From positions 1 through 64,000 of the forward strand of contig JAKIVD010000001.1 of the NCBI GenBank assembly GCA_021647205.1: a stretch of 64,000 bases of DNA, in the 5' to 3' direction. Below, piece after piece: positions 53,100 to 61,310 of this stretch (positions are counted from its first letter, which is position 1; each line of letters opens with the position of its first letter). The position numbers were made by a program, and so were the translations under genes. This DNA is from Bacteroidales bacterium (GTDB lineage: Bacteria > Bacteroidota > Bacteroidia > Bacteroidales > F082). The notes below the pieces were generated by a model, which had not been told where the DNA came from, did no database searches, and worked only from the letters and a program-made list of their open reading frames with translations.

Positions 53100-56000
53100 T
53101 TACTTGTTGATTATTTTTTTCAGCGCCTCGATCTCGGCTATTAGCTGCTCGATGGTTTGCTGCTGTTCCTGTACGGCCTTCACCAGGGGGACGACGAATT
53201 CGGCGTAGCGCAGGGCGTACAATCCTTTGCCGTTCTTGGGGCTGACAACACCGCTGAAGTCGTAACCGATTTGCCGGGTAGCGGCTTCCACTTCCTGGGC
53301 CAGAAAACCGCTAAAATGAATTTTTTCGATGTCGTATTTGCCTTCCCAATTATCAGTATTGACTTTTCCGTACAACAATTGCTGTTCTTTGTCGATGTCA
53401 TACGTATAGGTAACCGGTCTTAATTTCAAAATAAAATCCAGCCCCTTTACATTTTCACTGATGTTTGACTTAATGCGCCTGTCGGAATAAACCGTCCAGT
53501 TTGCCGACCCTCCAATCGCCGAAACACTGAAGTTTCCAATTTTTATCTCGTTGTTCATGGTGGGTTCGGCATCATAACCAAAACCTCCGCTATTGGTCAG
53601 GTTTGCCACATTCGACACCGCGCTGTATCCCACAGCGGTATTGTAGTCTCCCAGAGTATTTAGTTGCAGTGCATTTACACCCATTGCCGTATTGAATTCA
53701 CCTGAAGTATTCGCGTTGAGTGCACTTTTCCCGTTTGCAGTATTGTCCGATCCCTGTGTATTTGAATTTAGTGCCTGCGCTCCTGTTGCGGTGTTCCTTA
53801 AACCGATGGTGTTGGCTTGCAGTGACAAGTAACCCACTGCGGTATTATTGTTTCCCGAACCGTTGCTTTTTAAGCTGTTGCTGCCCACAGCGGTGTTTCC
53901 GCTACCCCCGTTGTTACCCGAAAGCGAAAGTGAGCCCATGGCAGTATTTTGGTTTCCATAACTGGTGTAAAGCGATTTGTAGCCGTTGGCCGTATTATCG
54001 TGCCCTGTTGAATTTAGAAAAAGAGCCAGTGAACCTGTTGCCGTGTTAAAATCACCTGTTGTATTTTTTTCCAATGCGCTGTTTCCGAAAGCGCTGTTAT
54101 GACTTGCCGTGGTATTTGCCATAAGTGCTTTTCGTCCTGTAGCTGTGTTTCCGGCGCCCGAAATATTCGTGCTCAAAGCTTCAGCCCCCATGGCAACATT
54201 GTCCGTGCCGCTGCTGTTGCTGTACAGTGCCCGGTAACCAAAAGCCGAATTGTATATGATGGTCCCCTGTGTGTAAAGGGCTTCAAAGCCTGCGGCCGTA
54301 TTTCCATAACCCGAGCTGTTCGAGAACAGGGCTTTGGAGCCAATGGCCGTGTTTTCGTTTGCTCCGTAATTGGCCTGGAGTGCTTCATTTCCCACGGCTG
54401 TATTGTCGTTTCCGATGTTGCTGTCAAGGGCGAAAGCGCCCAGGGCTGAATTGTTGTTGCCGGTGCTGTTTTGCAGTGCGCTTGTTCCGGATGCAGTATT
54501 GTTTGAACCGTTGATGTTGACCAGAAGCGAATTGGAACCTGTTGCAGTATTGTTGGCACCCGTCTTGTTGGCTTTCAGCGCCTGATAACCAAAAGCGCTG
54601 TTTTCGCCGGCAGTAGTATTATGATACATGGCCAGTCTTCCCACAGCGGTGTTCATACCTCCGGATGTGTTGCTGGTCATACATTCGGCTCCCACGGCTA
54701 CATTGTTCTGCCCGCTGCTATTGAGGCGTAGCGCACGCCATCCAATGGCAGTTAAGTAGGATGTAGTAACAGAAGCCGTAAGTGATGATTCGCCCAAAGC
54801 TGTATTCCCGCTTCCTTCGGTATTGCTCTTCAAACTGCCGCTCCCGACTGCTGTATTGTACAAACCAATGGTGTTGGCATTAAGGGCGCTACTTCCCAGA
54901 GCCGAGTTGCTCTCTCCGGTTGTATTTTTTTCCAAAGCATTGGCCCCGATGGCCGTATTTGCCCCTGCTGTAGTATTATTGTTCAGGCTTAAGCGGCCAA
55001 CGGCAACATTTCCTATTCCTGTCGTATTGAAATACAAAGCGTTTCCCCCCACTGCCACATTGGCGCTGCCTGTCGTGTTAAGGAGCAAGGCATTGTTGCC
55101 TATCGCCACATTGGTATGTCCGGTGGTGTTCTCCTTTAAGCTGCCCGCTCCCAAAGCCGTATTTTTATCACCTGTACTGTTCTTTCTCAAGGCCTCATAA
55201 CCGATTGCAGTATTCTCCAGGGCAGTAGTATTGGATGAGAGCGCACTTTTTCCCACTGCTGTGTTATAGGAGCCGGTGGTGTTGCCGTACAAAGCCATTG
55301 TGCCTACTGCCGTATTGTTAACAGCCTCCGTGTTTAACGTGGCTCCCTGGCCGTTGTTGTACAAAGCCGATTTGCCGATGGCTACCAATTCGTCTCTGTC
55401 GGTATTGCTGTATAAGGCCTCCGAGCCGATGGCCACATTGTTGGATCCGATGGTGTTGTTCCTGGCCACATTGTAACCAAGTGCCGTGTTGTTGCTGCCC
55501 GAGGTGTTGTAGTTCAGCGAACGATGCCCGGCGGCCACGTTCATCTGCCCGTTGGTATTAAAATTAAGTGAAAGGTAACCGGTCGCCGTATTGCGGTCTC
55601 CCAAAGTATTGTTCAGCAGCGAACGAAAGCCAACGGACGTATTTCTTTCCCCGGAAGTATTGTTTTGGCCGGCCTGATGGCCGACAAATACATTTTGGTT
55701 GGCTGACAAATCATCGTTCAAACCGGCGCTTACGCCGAAAAAAACGGATTGCCCGGAGGAAGGCTGTTCAATGAAATTACCGTTGAATCTTACTTTCTCG
55801 GTTCCATCAAGGTAAAAGCGGATGATGTTGTCGTTGGGGGTTTCTTCAACAGTAACGTATGTGTTGCTATCGGCATCGGCGATAATTGTTTGCGGAGCTG
55901 CGCTGCCGATCTCTGTCCAGCCACTTGCTTTGTAGTACCAAAAACTTTTGGTTTGCCCATCATAAACCAACAACCCCAATGCGGGCGAGGCAATGGCATT

Positions 56001-56162
56001 GCGTTCGGCGGTGGTCATCCGCGGGATGAGCAGGCCTTTATCATTGGCTGAAACATGCAAAGCTGCCGAGGGGTCGGGCGTGGTGTTGATGCCCACATTG
56101 TTCTGGGCGAAAGTGTTGCCGATGAGCAGGCTTATGACGATGAATAGAAAAGTATTTTTCAT
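53100..56162 (-). CDS. Repeat fibre protein 3 with S74 self-cleaving chaperone domain
   Basis: 1020 aa, the largest of the three. It has a signal peptide (KNTFLFIVISLLIGNTFAQ), an N-terminal module (NNVGINTTPDPSAALHVSAN, GLLIPRMTTAERNAIASPAL), and about 39 repeats, mostly 17 residues with a few of 16 (for example [17 protein letters not shown]). The S74 domain reads YSDRRIKSNISENVKGLDF (Ser893, Lys898) and is followed by a short coiled coil. Its repeats are more diverged than those of fibres 1 and 2, and only one 41-residue block is present, so it is probably the older copy. It starts 78 bp after the FISUMP gene with no strong promoter between, so the two may form an operon. Confidence 0.8.
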   Translation of the reverse strand: MKNTFLFIVISLLIGNTFAQNNVGINTTPDPSAALHVSANDKGLLIPRMTTAERNAIASPALGLLVYDGQTKSFWYYKASGWTEIGSAAPQTIIADADSNTYVTVEETPNDNIIRFYLDGTEKVRFNGNFIEQPSSGQSVFFGVSAGLNDDLSANQNVFVGHQAGQNNTSGERNTSVGFRSLLNNTLGDRNTATGYLSLNFNTNGQMNVAAGHRSLNYNTSGSNNTALGYNVARNNTIGSNNVAIGSEALYSNTDRDELVAIGKSALYNNGQGATLNTEAVNNTAVGTMALYGNTTGSYNTAVGKSALSSNTTALENTAIGYEALRKNSTGDKNTALGAGSLKENTTGHTNVAIGNNALLLNTTGSANVAVGGNALYFNTTGIGNVAVGRLSLNNNTTAGANTAIGANALEKNTTGESNSALGSSALNANTIGLYNTAVGSGSLKSNTEGSGNTALGESSLTASVTTSYLTAIGWRALRLNSSGQNNVAVGAECMTSNTSGGMNTAVGRLAMYHNTTAGENSAFGYQALKANKTGANNTATGSNSLLVNINGSNNTASGTSALQNSTGNNNSALGAFALDSNIGNDNTAVGNEALQANYGANENTAIGSKALFSNSSGYGNTAAGFEALYTQGTIIYNSAFGYRALYSNSSGTDNVAMGAEALSTNISGAGNTATGRKALMANTTASHNSAFGNSALEKNTTGDFNTATGSLALFLNSTGHDNTANGYKSLYTSYGNQNTAMGSLSLSGNNGGSGNTAVGSNSLKSNGSGNNNTAVGYLSLQANTIGLRNTATGAQALNSNTQGSDNTANGKSALNANTSGEFNTAMGVNALQLNTLGDYNTAVGYSAVSNVANLTNSGGFGYDAEPTMNNEIKIGNFSVSAIGGSANWTVYSDRRIKSNISENVKGLDFILKLRPVTYTYDIDKEQQLLYGKVNTDNWEGKYDIEKIHFSGFLAQEVEAATRQIGYDFSGVVSPKNGKGLYALRYAEFVVPLVKAVQEQQQTIEQLIAEIEALKKIINK

Positions 56163-56240
56163 ATTAAGCTATTTGGTCGTAAAAAATAATTGCCATTTAT
56201 TTTCTGATTGATTATACACGGATTAAACTTTATTGTACAC

Positions 56241-57440
56241 CTAATCCCTGATACAGCGAACTGCATGGCCGGAAGAACGTTCATCAAACGCATTTGTATG
56301 TGCAGTAAAAGCGTCAAAATATAGTCGCTTAGAATTAATCCCGTCAACGGTACTGCTCCAGTACATACCAACAGAGCCCTCGGCAGTGATTGAACCACCT
56401 CCCAGGCGGTGACCATTAGCAGTGAGTTTTAGTGGTGATCCGAAGGCTCCGGCCGCATCATTTGTTGCCCAACTTAAACGCTCTGCCTCCCATTCTGCCT
56501 CGGTAGGCAAACGGTAACCTGCCGGGCAAGGATTATTTGTTCCGTTATTACCCTGCCAAAGGTTATCGTCCTGTGTTAACAGCCAGTCACCGCCTGGGAG
56601 TGTTCCTCTAATAAACAATCCATCCCATGGATTGCCATCATCGGGTATTGCAGTCGAGGCGTGTGTGGTGGTTTCGCTACTGCTTCGGCTTTCATGGCCT
56701 TCGGTAAAACGCCCCCATTGATACAGGTCACCATAAGCAGCGGTATCAGTACTGCTTGTGGCCACTTGTGAAGCCCCCAGGTTACGGTCCATCCAGGTTT
56801 CGCCGGTTGTGGGATTGAGTACATGTGGTATTTGAGGGGTAACCGTTACACTAAAAGTACAGGTGCCACCGCCGTGGTCTGCCGTTGCGGTAAAACTATC
56901 CGTTTGGACTGCGGAGGGTGTACCGCTCCCGCTTAGGGTAATTTGCTGAACACCTGTTGAACTAAAGGCGCCACTACCGGAAAAACTGTATCCGTTTACG
57001 GTATTGGTACTTACTGAAGCACTGCCAATAACGCTAACGAGAACATCCATAACAATTGTGTTGTCTACATTCATGGGTTTTCCCTTTCTGTATATTCCAT
57101 TCACAACGGTATTTTGACATGCGCCACCGCTACCAATGGTGTATTCGGCACCATTTTCGGGTGTGCCGCTTGAGCCGCAAATCTGCGTCCATGCGCCACC
57201 TTTATAGAATTCAAGACATTCGGTAGTTATATTGTAAATCACCAGGCCATCGGCCGGCGCCACTATTGCATTTCGTTCAGAAGTTTTCATACGTGGCGGC
57301 AAAAATCCTGAATCATTTGACTGCAAATCTAATATTGAGGATACATCAGGTGCATTGCCGTCTTTGTTAATAGCTACCTGAGCTGTTGTGGAAATTGTGG
57401 CAAAAAGAACCACAGTAAATAAAGTTGCAATTGTTTTCAT
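56241..57440 (-). CDS. Secreted FISUMP-domain protein
   Basis: 399 aa. It has a signal peptide (MKTIATLFTVVLFATISTTA), the same N-terminal module as the three fibres (QVAINKDGNAPDVSSILDLQ, SGFLPPRMKTSERNAIVAPA), a beta-rich middle (about 100-215) and a C-terminal Fibrobacter-type paralogous (FISUMP) domain: GETWMDRNLGASQVA, YGDLYQWGR, CPAGYRLPTEAEWEAE, GMYWSST, GHAVRCIRD. This fold is related to C-type lectins/FGE-like domains and is likely a binding domain. The start at 57440 is chosen because the -7 element (57468-57475) overlaps a longer frame to 57470. LytTR-type repeats lie upstream. Confidence 0.8.
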   Translation of the reverse strand: MKTIATLFTVVLFATISTTAQVAINKDGNAPDVSSILDLQSNDSGFLPPRMKTSERNAIVAPADGLVIYNITTECLEFYKGGAWTQICGSSGTPENGAEYTIGSGGACQNTVVNGIYRKGKPMNVDNTIVMDVLVSVIGSASVSTNTVNGYSFSGSGAFSSTGVQQITLSGSGTPSAVQTDSFTATADHGGGTCTFSVTVTPQIPHVLNPTTGETWMDRNLGASQVATSSTDTAAYGDLYQWGRFTEGHESRSSSETTTHASTAIPDDGNPWDGLFIRGTLPGGDWLLTQDDNLWQGNNGTNNPCPAGYRLPTEAEWEAERLSWATNDAAGAFGSPLKLTANGHRLGGGSITAEGSVGMYWSSTVDGINSKRLYFDAFTAHTNAFDERSSGHAVRCIRD

Positions 57441-57467
57441 ATCGGGACAGTTTTCGTGAATTTGCCC

Positions 57468-57475
57468 CAAAAGTA
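57468..57475 (-). promoter_or_regulatory. -7 element of the FISUMP gene
   Basis: TACTTTTG on the minus strand, exact TAnnTTTG; start near 57461, leader about 20 nt. No -33 TTG, in line with activation from the repeats upstream. Confidence 0.65.
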
Positions 57476-57507
57476 TTTTTATCAGATGACAAATTATTGC
57501 CCCTTTA

Positions 57508-57558
57508 CTGAACGTTTAAAGAAAACTGTTTAACGTTGGGAAATGATTGTTAAACGTA
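57508..57558 (-). promoter_or_regulatory. Three 9-bp direct repeats, probable LytTR-binding sites
   Basis: On the minus strand TACGTTTAA (57550-57558), AACGTTAAA (57529-57537) and AACGTTCAG (57508-57516) are separated by exactly 12 bp each, giving a 21-bp period. LytTR regulators are known to bind paired 9-bp repeats of the form [TA][AC][CA]GTTN[AG][TG] with 12-13 bp between. AACGTTCAG fits in full; the other two miss only the last position. The sites cover about -47 to -97 of the FISUMP gene, directly after the LytTR gene. Confidence 0.72.
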
Positions 57559-57572
57559 GAAGATGGCAGGTA

Positions 57573-58322
57573 TCAAGCTGACATGTACCTGGTCAAAAAC
57601 TGCTCCCGCCTGCGGTGCGAAACCGTCAACTCAATCTGGTTGTCGAGGATGACCGAACCGCCGGCCTGTTTTTCGTAGCTCACTATTTTGTCGAGGTTGA
57701 CAAGGTAGGATTTGTGGATACGGAAAAAGTTAGATCCCGACAGCATTTCATCATATTCCTTCAGGGGTTTCGATACCAGGAATTTGCTTTTGTCCTGAAA
57801 ATGAAATCGGGTGTAACTTCCGCCATCCGATTCGCAAAAATAAATGTCATCGATGTCAACACACAGAATGGAACCGGTGGTCTTGAGTACGACTTTCTTT
57901 TTGGTTTCGCTGGGTTTCAGGTTCGAAAGCAGGGCATCCAGTTTTACATTTACCTCCTCCATCTCGAAGGTTTTTTTGGCTTTATCGAGCGCCCTGAAAA
58001 GTTCGGTCGAAATGATGGGTTTCAAAATGTAGTCAACGGCGCTAAAGCGGAAGGCCTGTATGGCATAATCGGAATGGGCGGTGATGAAAATAATTCTGAA
58101 ATCAATTTTTCCTATTTGCTGAAGCAGGTTAAACGCATTGCCGTCGGGCATGTCGATGTCGAGCAAAACCAGCTCGGGCCGCAGCTTCCTGATTTGTTCC
58201 AGTCCGCTTTTTACATCATGGGCTTCACCAACAATCTCAAATTCTGAGGCTACAGATTCCACTATGCCGCGGATAATTTTCCGTGCGTTCCGTTCATCGT
58301 CAATAATAAGGGTTGTAATCAT
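57573..58322 (-). CDS. LytTR-family response regulator
   Basis: 249 aa. The receiver (MITTLIIDDERNARKIIRGI; phospho-acceptor Asp55 in VLLDIDMPDG; FITAHSDYAIQAF; DYILKP) is followed by a LytTR DNA-binding domain (VDIDDIYFCESDGGSYTRFH, FFRIHKSYLVNLDKIVSYEK, LTVSHRRREQFLTRY). The ATG at 58322 is preferred over 58352 because the -7 element TATCTTTG (58342-58349) lies within the longer frame. It is 120 bp downstream of its kinase and has its own promoter. Likely target: the repeats at 57508-57558 and so the adjacent secreted-protein genes. Confidence 0.93.
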   Translation of the reverse strand: MITTLIIDDERNARKIIRGIVESVASEFEIVGEAHDVKSGLEQIRKLRPELVLLDIDMPDGNAFNLLQQIGKIDFRIIFITAHSDYAIQAFRFSAVDYILKPIISTELFRALDKAKKTFEMEEVNVKLDALLSNLKPSETKKKVVLKTTGSILCVDIDDIYFCESDGGSYTRFHFQDKSKFLVSKPLKEYDEMLSGSNFFRIHKSYLVNLDKIVSYEKQAGGSVILDNQIELTVSHRRREQFLTRYMSA

Positions 58323-58341
58323 AAATGCAGTGTGTTTGTCG

Positions 58342-58349
58342 CAAAGATA
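58342..58349 (-). promoter_or_regulatory. -7 element of the LytTR regulator gene
   Basis: TATCTTTG on the minus strand, exact TAnnTTTG, 20 bp before the chosen ATG. Confidence 0.6.
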
Positions 58350-58442
58350 CAAATCCGCTTCAAAACAGTCTTTCTTACGCTGAGCGTGTAAAGCGTCTTT
58401 TCCCTGTATAAAGATTCTTCGCTTCGCTCAGAAGGACAAATA

Positions 58443-60524
58443 CTAAGGTGTTGAAAAAGGAAGCCGGAGTACCACCTTTGTCCCGGAAGGATTTCCCTGC
58501 TCGTCTGTTAAATCGATGGTTTCCAGAGCAATATTTCCATTCGTCCCCTTGTTCAGGTACAGCAGTCTTTCTTTGGTAATGGACGTCGAAAGTGATTTGT
58601 GATTTTTGCGTTTTTGCGATGCGATCCGGCCGGCCTCCACTCTCCCGACTCCGTTATCGGTTACGGTAACTTTCAGGTGATTTTGTTCCCGTTGAAAATC
58701 AATCCGGATAAGCCCCTCTTTGTTCAACGAACCAAGCCCGTGTTCGACGGCATTTTCAACAAGGGGCTGAATAAGCAGGGGGGGGATAAAACAATCTTCC
58801 TTGCGAATGGCATCGTCAAGGTGGATGGTGTATTTGAATTGGTTGTCAAAGCGTGCCGCTTGCAAATCCAGGTAGTTTTCCAGGAATTCCAGTTCATCTG
58901 CCAGTGAAATGGCATCCGCCGTGGAACTGTTTAAAATGAAACGAATCAGTCGGGAAAACTTCCCGAGGTAATCGCTGGCCAACAGGGTGGACTTCTCAAA
59001 AATAAAGCGTTGAACGGCAGTCAGTGCATTGAAAATAAAATGGGGGTTGAGTTGGCTCCGCAGCAGCTTTTGTTCCAGGCGGATGGTGCGTTGTAAACTT
59101 CTTACTTTGTGTTGCCTGAAAATCAGGACAACAACAAGAACAATTAAAACAAGCAATCCGATGGCTCCCAAAAGCAGGAAACGGGATTGCCGTTCCTCGA
59201 GTATCCTGAGGTTGTTCTCAAGTTTCAAATGGTCCAGCTCCTGCTGCTTTTTCTCGACTTCGTATTTCGCCTTCACGGCATTGTATTTCTGGTGGCTTTC
59301 GTCGTTAAAAATGCTGTCTTTGATGTTCACGTAGCTGGTAAAGTTAGCCAGGGCCTTTGCCGGCTGCCCTTTCTGCCGGTAGAGTTCCGTAAGCGATTTG
59401 TAATTGTCGAGCTGGTTTTCGACAGCATTTATTTTCCTGGAAACTTCCAATGCCTTGAGAAAATACCGTTCGGCAAGCCGGTAATTTTTCATCGATAAAT
59501 AAATCGTCCCCAAATGCTGACTGGCAACCGAAACCCCATACAGGTAGCCGATGGCTTCGCTTTGCGCCAGGGCTTTTTTTGCGAAATCAATGGCCTCGGT
59601 TTGATGCCCGGTTTTAATGTTAATACTCCCGAGTTTGGCCAAGATATTGGCGCGCAGCGTTAAATCCGACACTTGCTCACTCACCCGCAAGGCTTCTTTG
59701 TAATTCTTTTCGGCGGTTGAGAACCGGCCCAGTTTGATGTTTACATCCCCCAGGCTGATTAAGGCTTTGGCTTGATAATAAGCGTCTTCATTTTCGGTGG
59801 CGTATTGCAAGGCCTTGTCCAAAAACTTCAAGCCTTTTTCATGCTCGCCAATAACGCTGTAAATACCGCCAATGTTAATTAAGCCGGGAACCAGTTTTTT
59901 GGTGTCGTCGTTTTTTTCCTTTAAATTGAATGCCTGAATGTAATAATCAAGTGCCGTCAGTTCGTCACCCAGCAAATAATACACCCCACCGATGTTGTTC
60001 AGGAAAGAGGCCTCCCGGCTTTCCCAATGGTTTTTTTTCGAGAGGGAAACGGCCTGTTGATAGTTTTGCAGGGCCTCGAAATAATCACCCGTTTTGATGC
60101 AGAGCCCGCCACAAAGTCCTGAAAAATAAGCGATATCGCTTTCAATGTTTAATTCCTGTGCAATACGGACGGCCTCCTTGCCATACTTCAGGCTGTTTTC
60201 AAAATCGTTTAGGTCATCGTATAAATTGATGATGAGTTCAAGGGCGTTGAGGGAATTCGATAAGTCGTTGGTTTCGGTGGTAATGGCGTATTGCTTTAAA
60301 GCATATTCCAGGCTTTTGTTTTTGTCGGTGTCGCGATAGGTTTTTGCCAGTTGGTAAAAGGCCGAAGCTTTTTCGGCAGGTAATGCGTTCGGGTTTTCGG
60401 CAATGGTTTTTAAACTGTCAGGTTGATGCTGTTGGGCAAAAAGGCCAATTGGGAGTATGAATAAAAAGGACACACAAAGGGAAATAAGCCCAGTGATTAA
60501 AGTCTTGTAAGCAGGTTTTTCCAT
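58443..60524 (-). CDS. TPR-type sensor histidine kinase (LytS/His_kinase family)
   Basis: 693 aa. It has a signal sequence (TGLISLCVSFLFILPIGLFA), a large periplasmic domain of TPR repeats (about 35-420; for example ASFLNNIGGVYYLLGDELTA), one transmembrane helix (about 449-469, LLLGAIGLLVLIVLVVVLIF) and a short cytosolic linker. The His_kinase domain has LLRSQLNPHFIFNALTAVQ (His495) and the ATPase domain has PLVENAVEHGLG and VTDNGVGR. This TPR-TM-kinase form paired with a LytTR regulator is common in Bacteroidota. The start at 60524 is supported by the -7 element at 60554-60561. Ligand unknown. Confidence 0.93.
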   Translation of the reverse strand: MEKPAYKTLITGLISLCVSFLFILPIGLFAQQHQPDSLKTIAENPNALPAEKASAFYQLAKTYRDTDKNKSLEYALKQYAITTETNDLSNSLNALELIINLYDDLNDFENSLKYGKEAVRIAQELNIESDIAYFSGLCGGLCIKTGDYFEALQNYQQAVSLSKKNHWESREASFLNNIGGVYYLLGDELTALDYYIQAFNLKEKNDDTKKLVPGLINIGGIYSVIGEHEKGLKFLDKALQYATENEDAYYQAKALISLGDVNIKLGRFSTAEKNYKEALRVSEQVSDLTLRANILAKLGSINIKTGHQTEAIDFAKKALAQSEAIGYLYGVSVASQHLGTIYLSMKNYRLAERYFLKALEVSRKINAVENQLDNYKSLTELYRQKGQPAKALANFTSYVNIKDSIFNDESHQKYNAVKAKYEVEKKQQELDHLKLENNLRILEERQSRFLLLGAIGLLVLIVLVVVLIFRQHKVRSLQRTIRLEQKLLRSQLNPHFIFNALTAVQRFIFEKSTLLASDYLGKFSRLIRFILNSSTADAISLADELEFLENYLDLQAARFDNQFKYTIHLDDAIRKEDCFIPPLLIQPLVENAVEHGLGSLNKEGLIRIDFQREQNHLKVTVTDNGVGRVEAGRIASQKRKNHKSLSTSITKERLLYLNKGTNGNIALETIDLTDEQGNPSGTKVVLRLPFSTP

Positions 60525-60553
60525 TAGCTGTTTTCTTACACGGAATATTGCCC

Positions 60554-60561
60554 CAAAAGTA
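60554..60561 (-). promoter_or_regulatory. -7 element of the TPR histidine kinase gene
   Basis: TACTTTTG on the minus strand, exact TAnnTTTG, 30 bp before the chosen ATG. The longer frame (to 60566) would contain it. Confidence 0.6.
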
Positions 60562-60644
60562 TTCAATTACCGGAAATCTGTTCGTTTAATGCGAATAATG
60601 GGCATGTAAAAGGATTGGACTCCTTATTAAAATGATGTTCCATT

Positions 60645-60977
60645 TCAATCTTTCTTAAAAATAAACAACCCGGCTCCGCCATGTGCAATTAAAAATGAAT
60701 AGACGAGCAGAAAAAGCCAATTCTCCCCGATCCTGAATCCATTGACCACAACATCACCGGCCAGATAAATAACCACAGATGCTAAAAGCGTAATGGCTGC
60801 CGTTGCATTCCCCACCTGGTTGAACAACTGGCTTTCGCGCTCGTCAGCTTTCTTCTTGCCAATAAACGGGTGGGCTGCCAACAAAGCCAGTGCAGCCAAA
60901 CCAGCACTTCCAAATAAAAATACGGCAATCAAACCAATGCTGCCGACAATCAGTTCGTAAGCAAATCTCTTTTTCAT
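60645..60977 (-). CDS. Small integral membrane protein paired with XRE regulator
   Basis: 110 aa with about four hydrophobic helices (ELIVGSIGLIAVFLFGSAGL; ALALLAAHPFIG; TAAITLLASVVIYLAGDVVV; WLFLLVYSFLIAHGGAGLFI) and a charged loop KKKADERESQL. The DERE-type loop is like that of the DUF2178/DUF3796-style membrane proteins that accompany XRE regulators. It starts 2 nt after the XRE gene, so the two are co-translated. Function unknown. Confidence 0.7.
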   Translation of the reverse strand: MKKRFAYELIVGSIGLIAVFLFGSAGLAALALLAAHPFIGKKKADERESQLFNQVGNATAAITLLASVVIYLAGDVVVNGFRIGENWLFLLVYSFLIAHGGAGLFIFKKD

Positions 60978-60979
60978 TT

Positions 60980-61195
60980 TTATTCCTCCTTCGTTAAGTA
61001 AAATATTGCTTCAACACGGTGGCCAAAAAAAGCCGCAATATGCAATGCTAGTTTCACGGAGGGGTTAAACTTGCCTTGTTCGATGGCGATGATGGTTTGC
61101 CGCGACACATCAAGTGCATTTGCAAGTTGGGCCTGGGTCATCATGCCTTTGTTAAAACGCATCGCTTTTAAATTGTTTTTTAATATTATCTCCAT
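60980..61195 (-). CDS. XRE-family helix-turn-helix regulator
   Basis: 71 aa, almost entirely a Cro/C1-type HTH (MTQAQLANALDVSRQTIIAI, EQGKFNPSVKLALHIAAFFG), ending in the VEAIFYLTKEE form of YgzD/YozG-like small regulators. The ATG at 61195 is preferred over an in-frame TTG at 61207; the -7 element at 61219-61226 fits either but gives a normal leader only for the ATG. Two nt before the membrane-protein gene and divergent from the reductive-dehalogenase-like gene. Confidence 0.88.
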   Translation of the reverse strand: MEIILKNNLKAMRFNKGMMTQAQLANALDVSRQTIIAIEQGKFNPSVKLALHIAAFFGHRVEAIFYLTKEE

Positions 61196-61218
61196 GAGTT
61201 CAGTCAATAAGAATTTCG

Positions 61219-61249
61219 CAAATGTAAACTATTATAAACATAATGTCAA
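61219..61249 (-). promoter_or_regulatory. Promoter of the XRE/membrane-protein pair
   Basis: TTG (61247-61249), 20 bp spacer, TACATTTG (61219-61226) on the minus strand: both elements of the Bacteroidota consensus. Confidence 0.7.
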
Positions 61250-61283
61250 GTATTAGCTACATTTTTTTATGACAATAGATTGC

Positions 61284-61291
61284 TACTTTTG
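61284..61291 (+). promoter_or_regulatory. -7 element of the reductive-dehalogenase-like gene
   Basis: TACTTTTG on the plus strand, exact TAnnTTTG, 19 bp before the ATG at 61311. A TTAGCT word occurs on both sides of it (61252-61257 and 61292-61297). Confidence 0.6.
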
Positions 61292-61310
61292 TTAGCTCAT
61301 TTTATTGGAA

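Noticed and set aside
47218-56162. Regular repeats resembling a CRISPR array
   Set aside because: The 51-bp period is an in-frame 17-codon protein repeat with no unique spacers, no constant repeat sequence and no cas genes.
47218-56162. Prophage tail-fibre module
   Set aside because: S74 domains suggest phage tails, but each protein has a signal peptide and a Bacteroidota secreted-protein N-terminus, and no capsid, terminase, tail or integrase gene is present within the window.
56241-56420. Diversity-generating retroelement target (lectin-like C-terminus of the FISUMP protein)
   Set aside because: The end resembles DGR variable proteins, but no reverse transcriptase, template repeat or accessory gene is present in the window, and the codons do not show the AAY-rich pattern.
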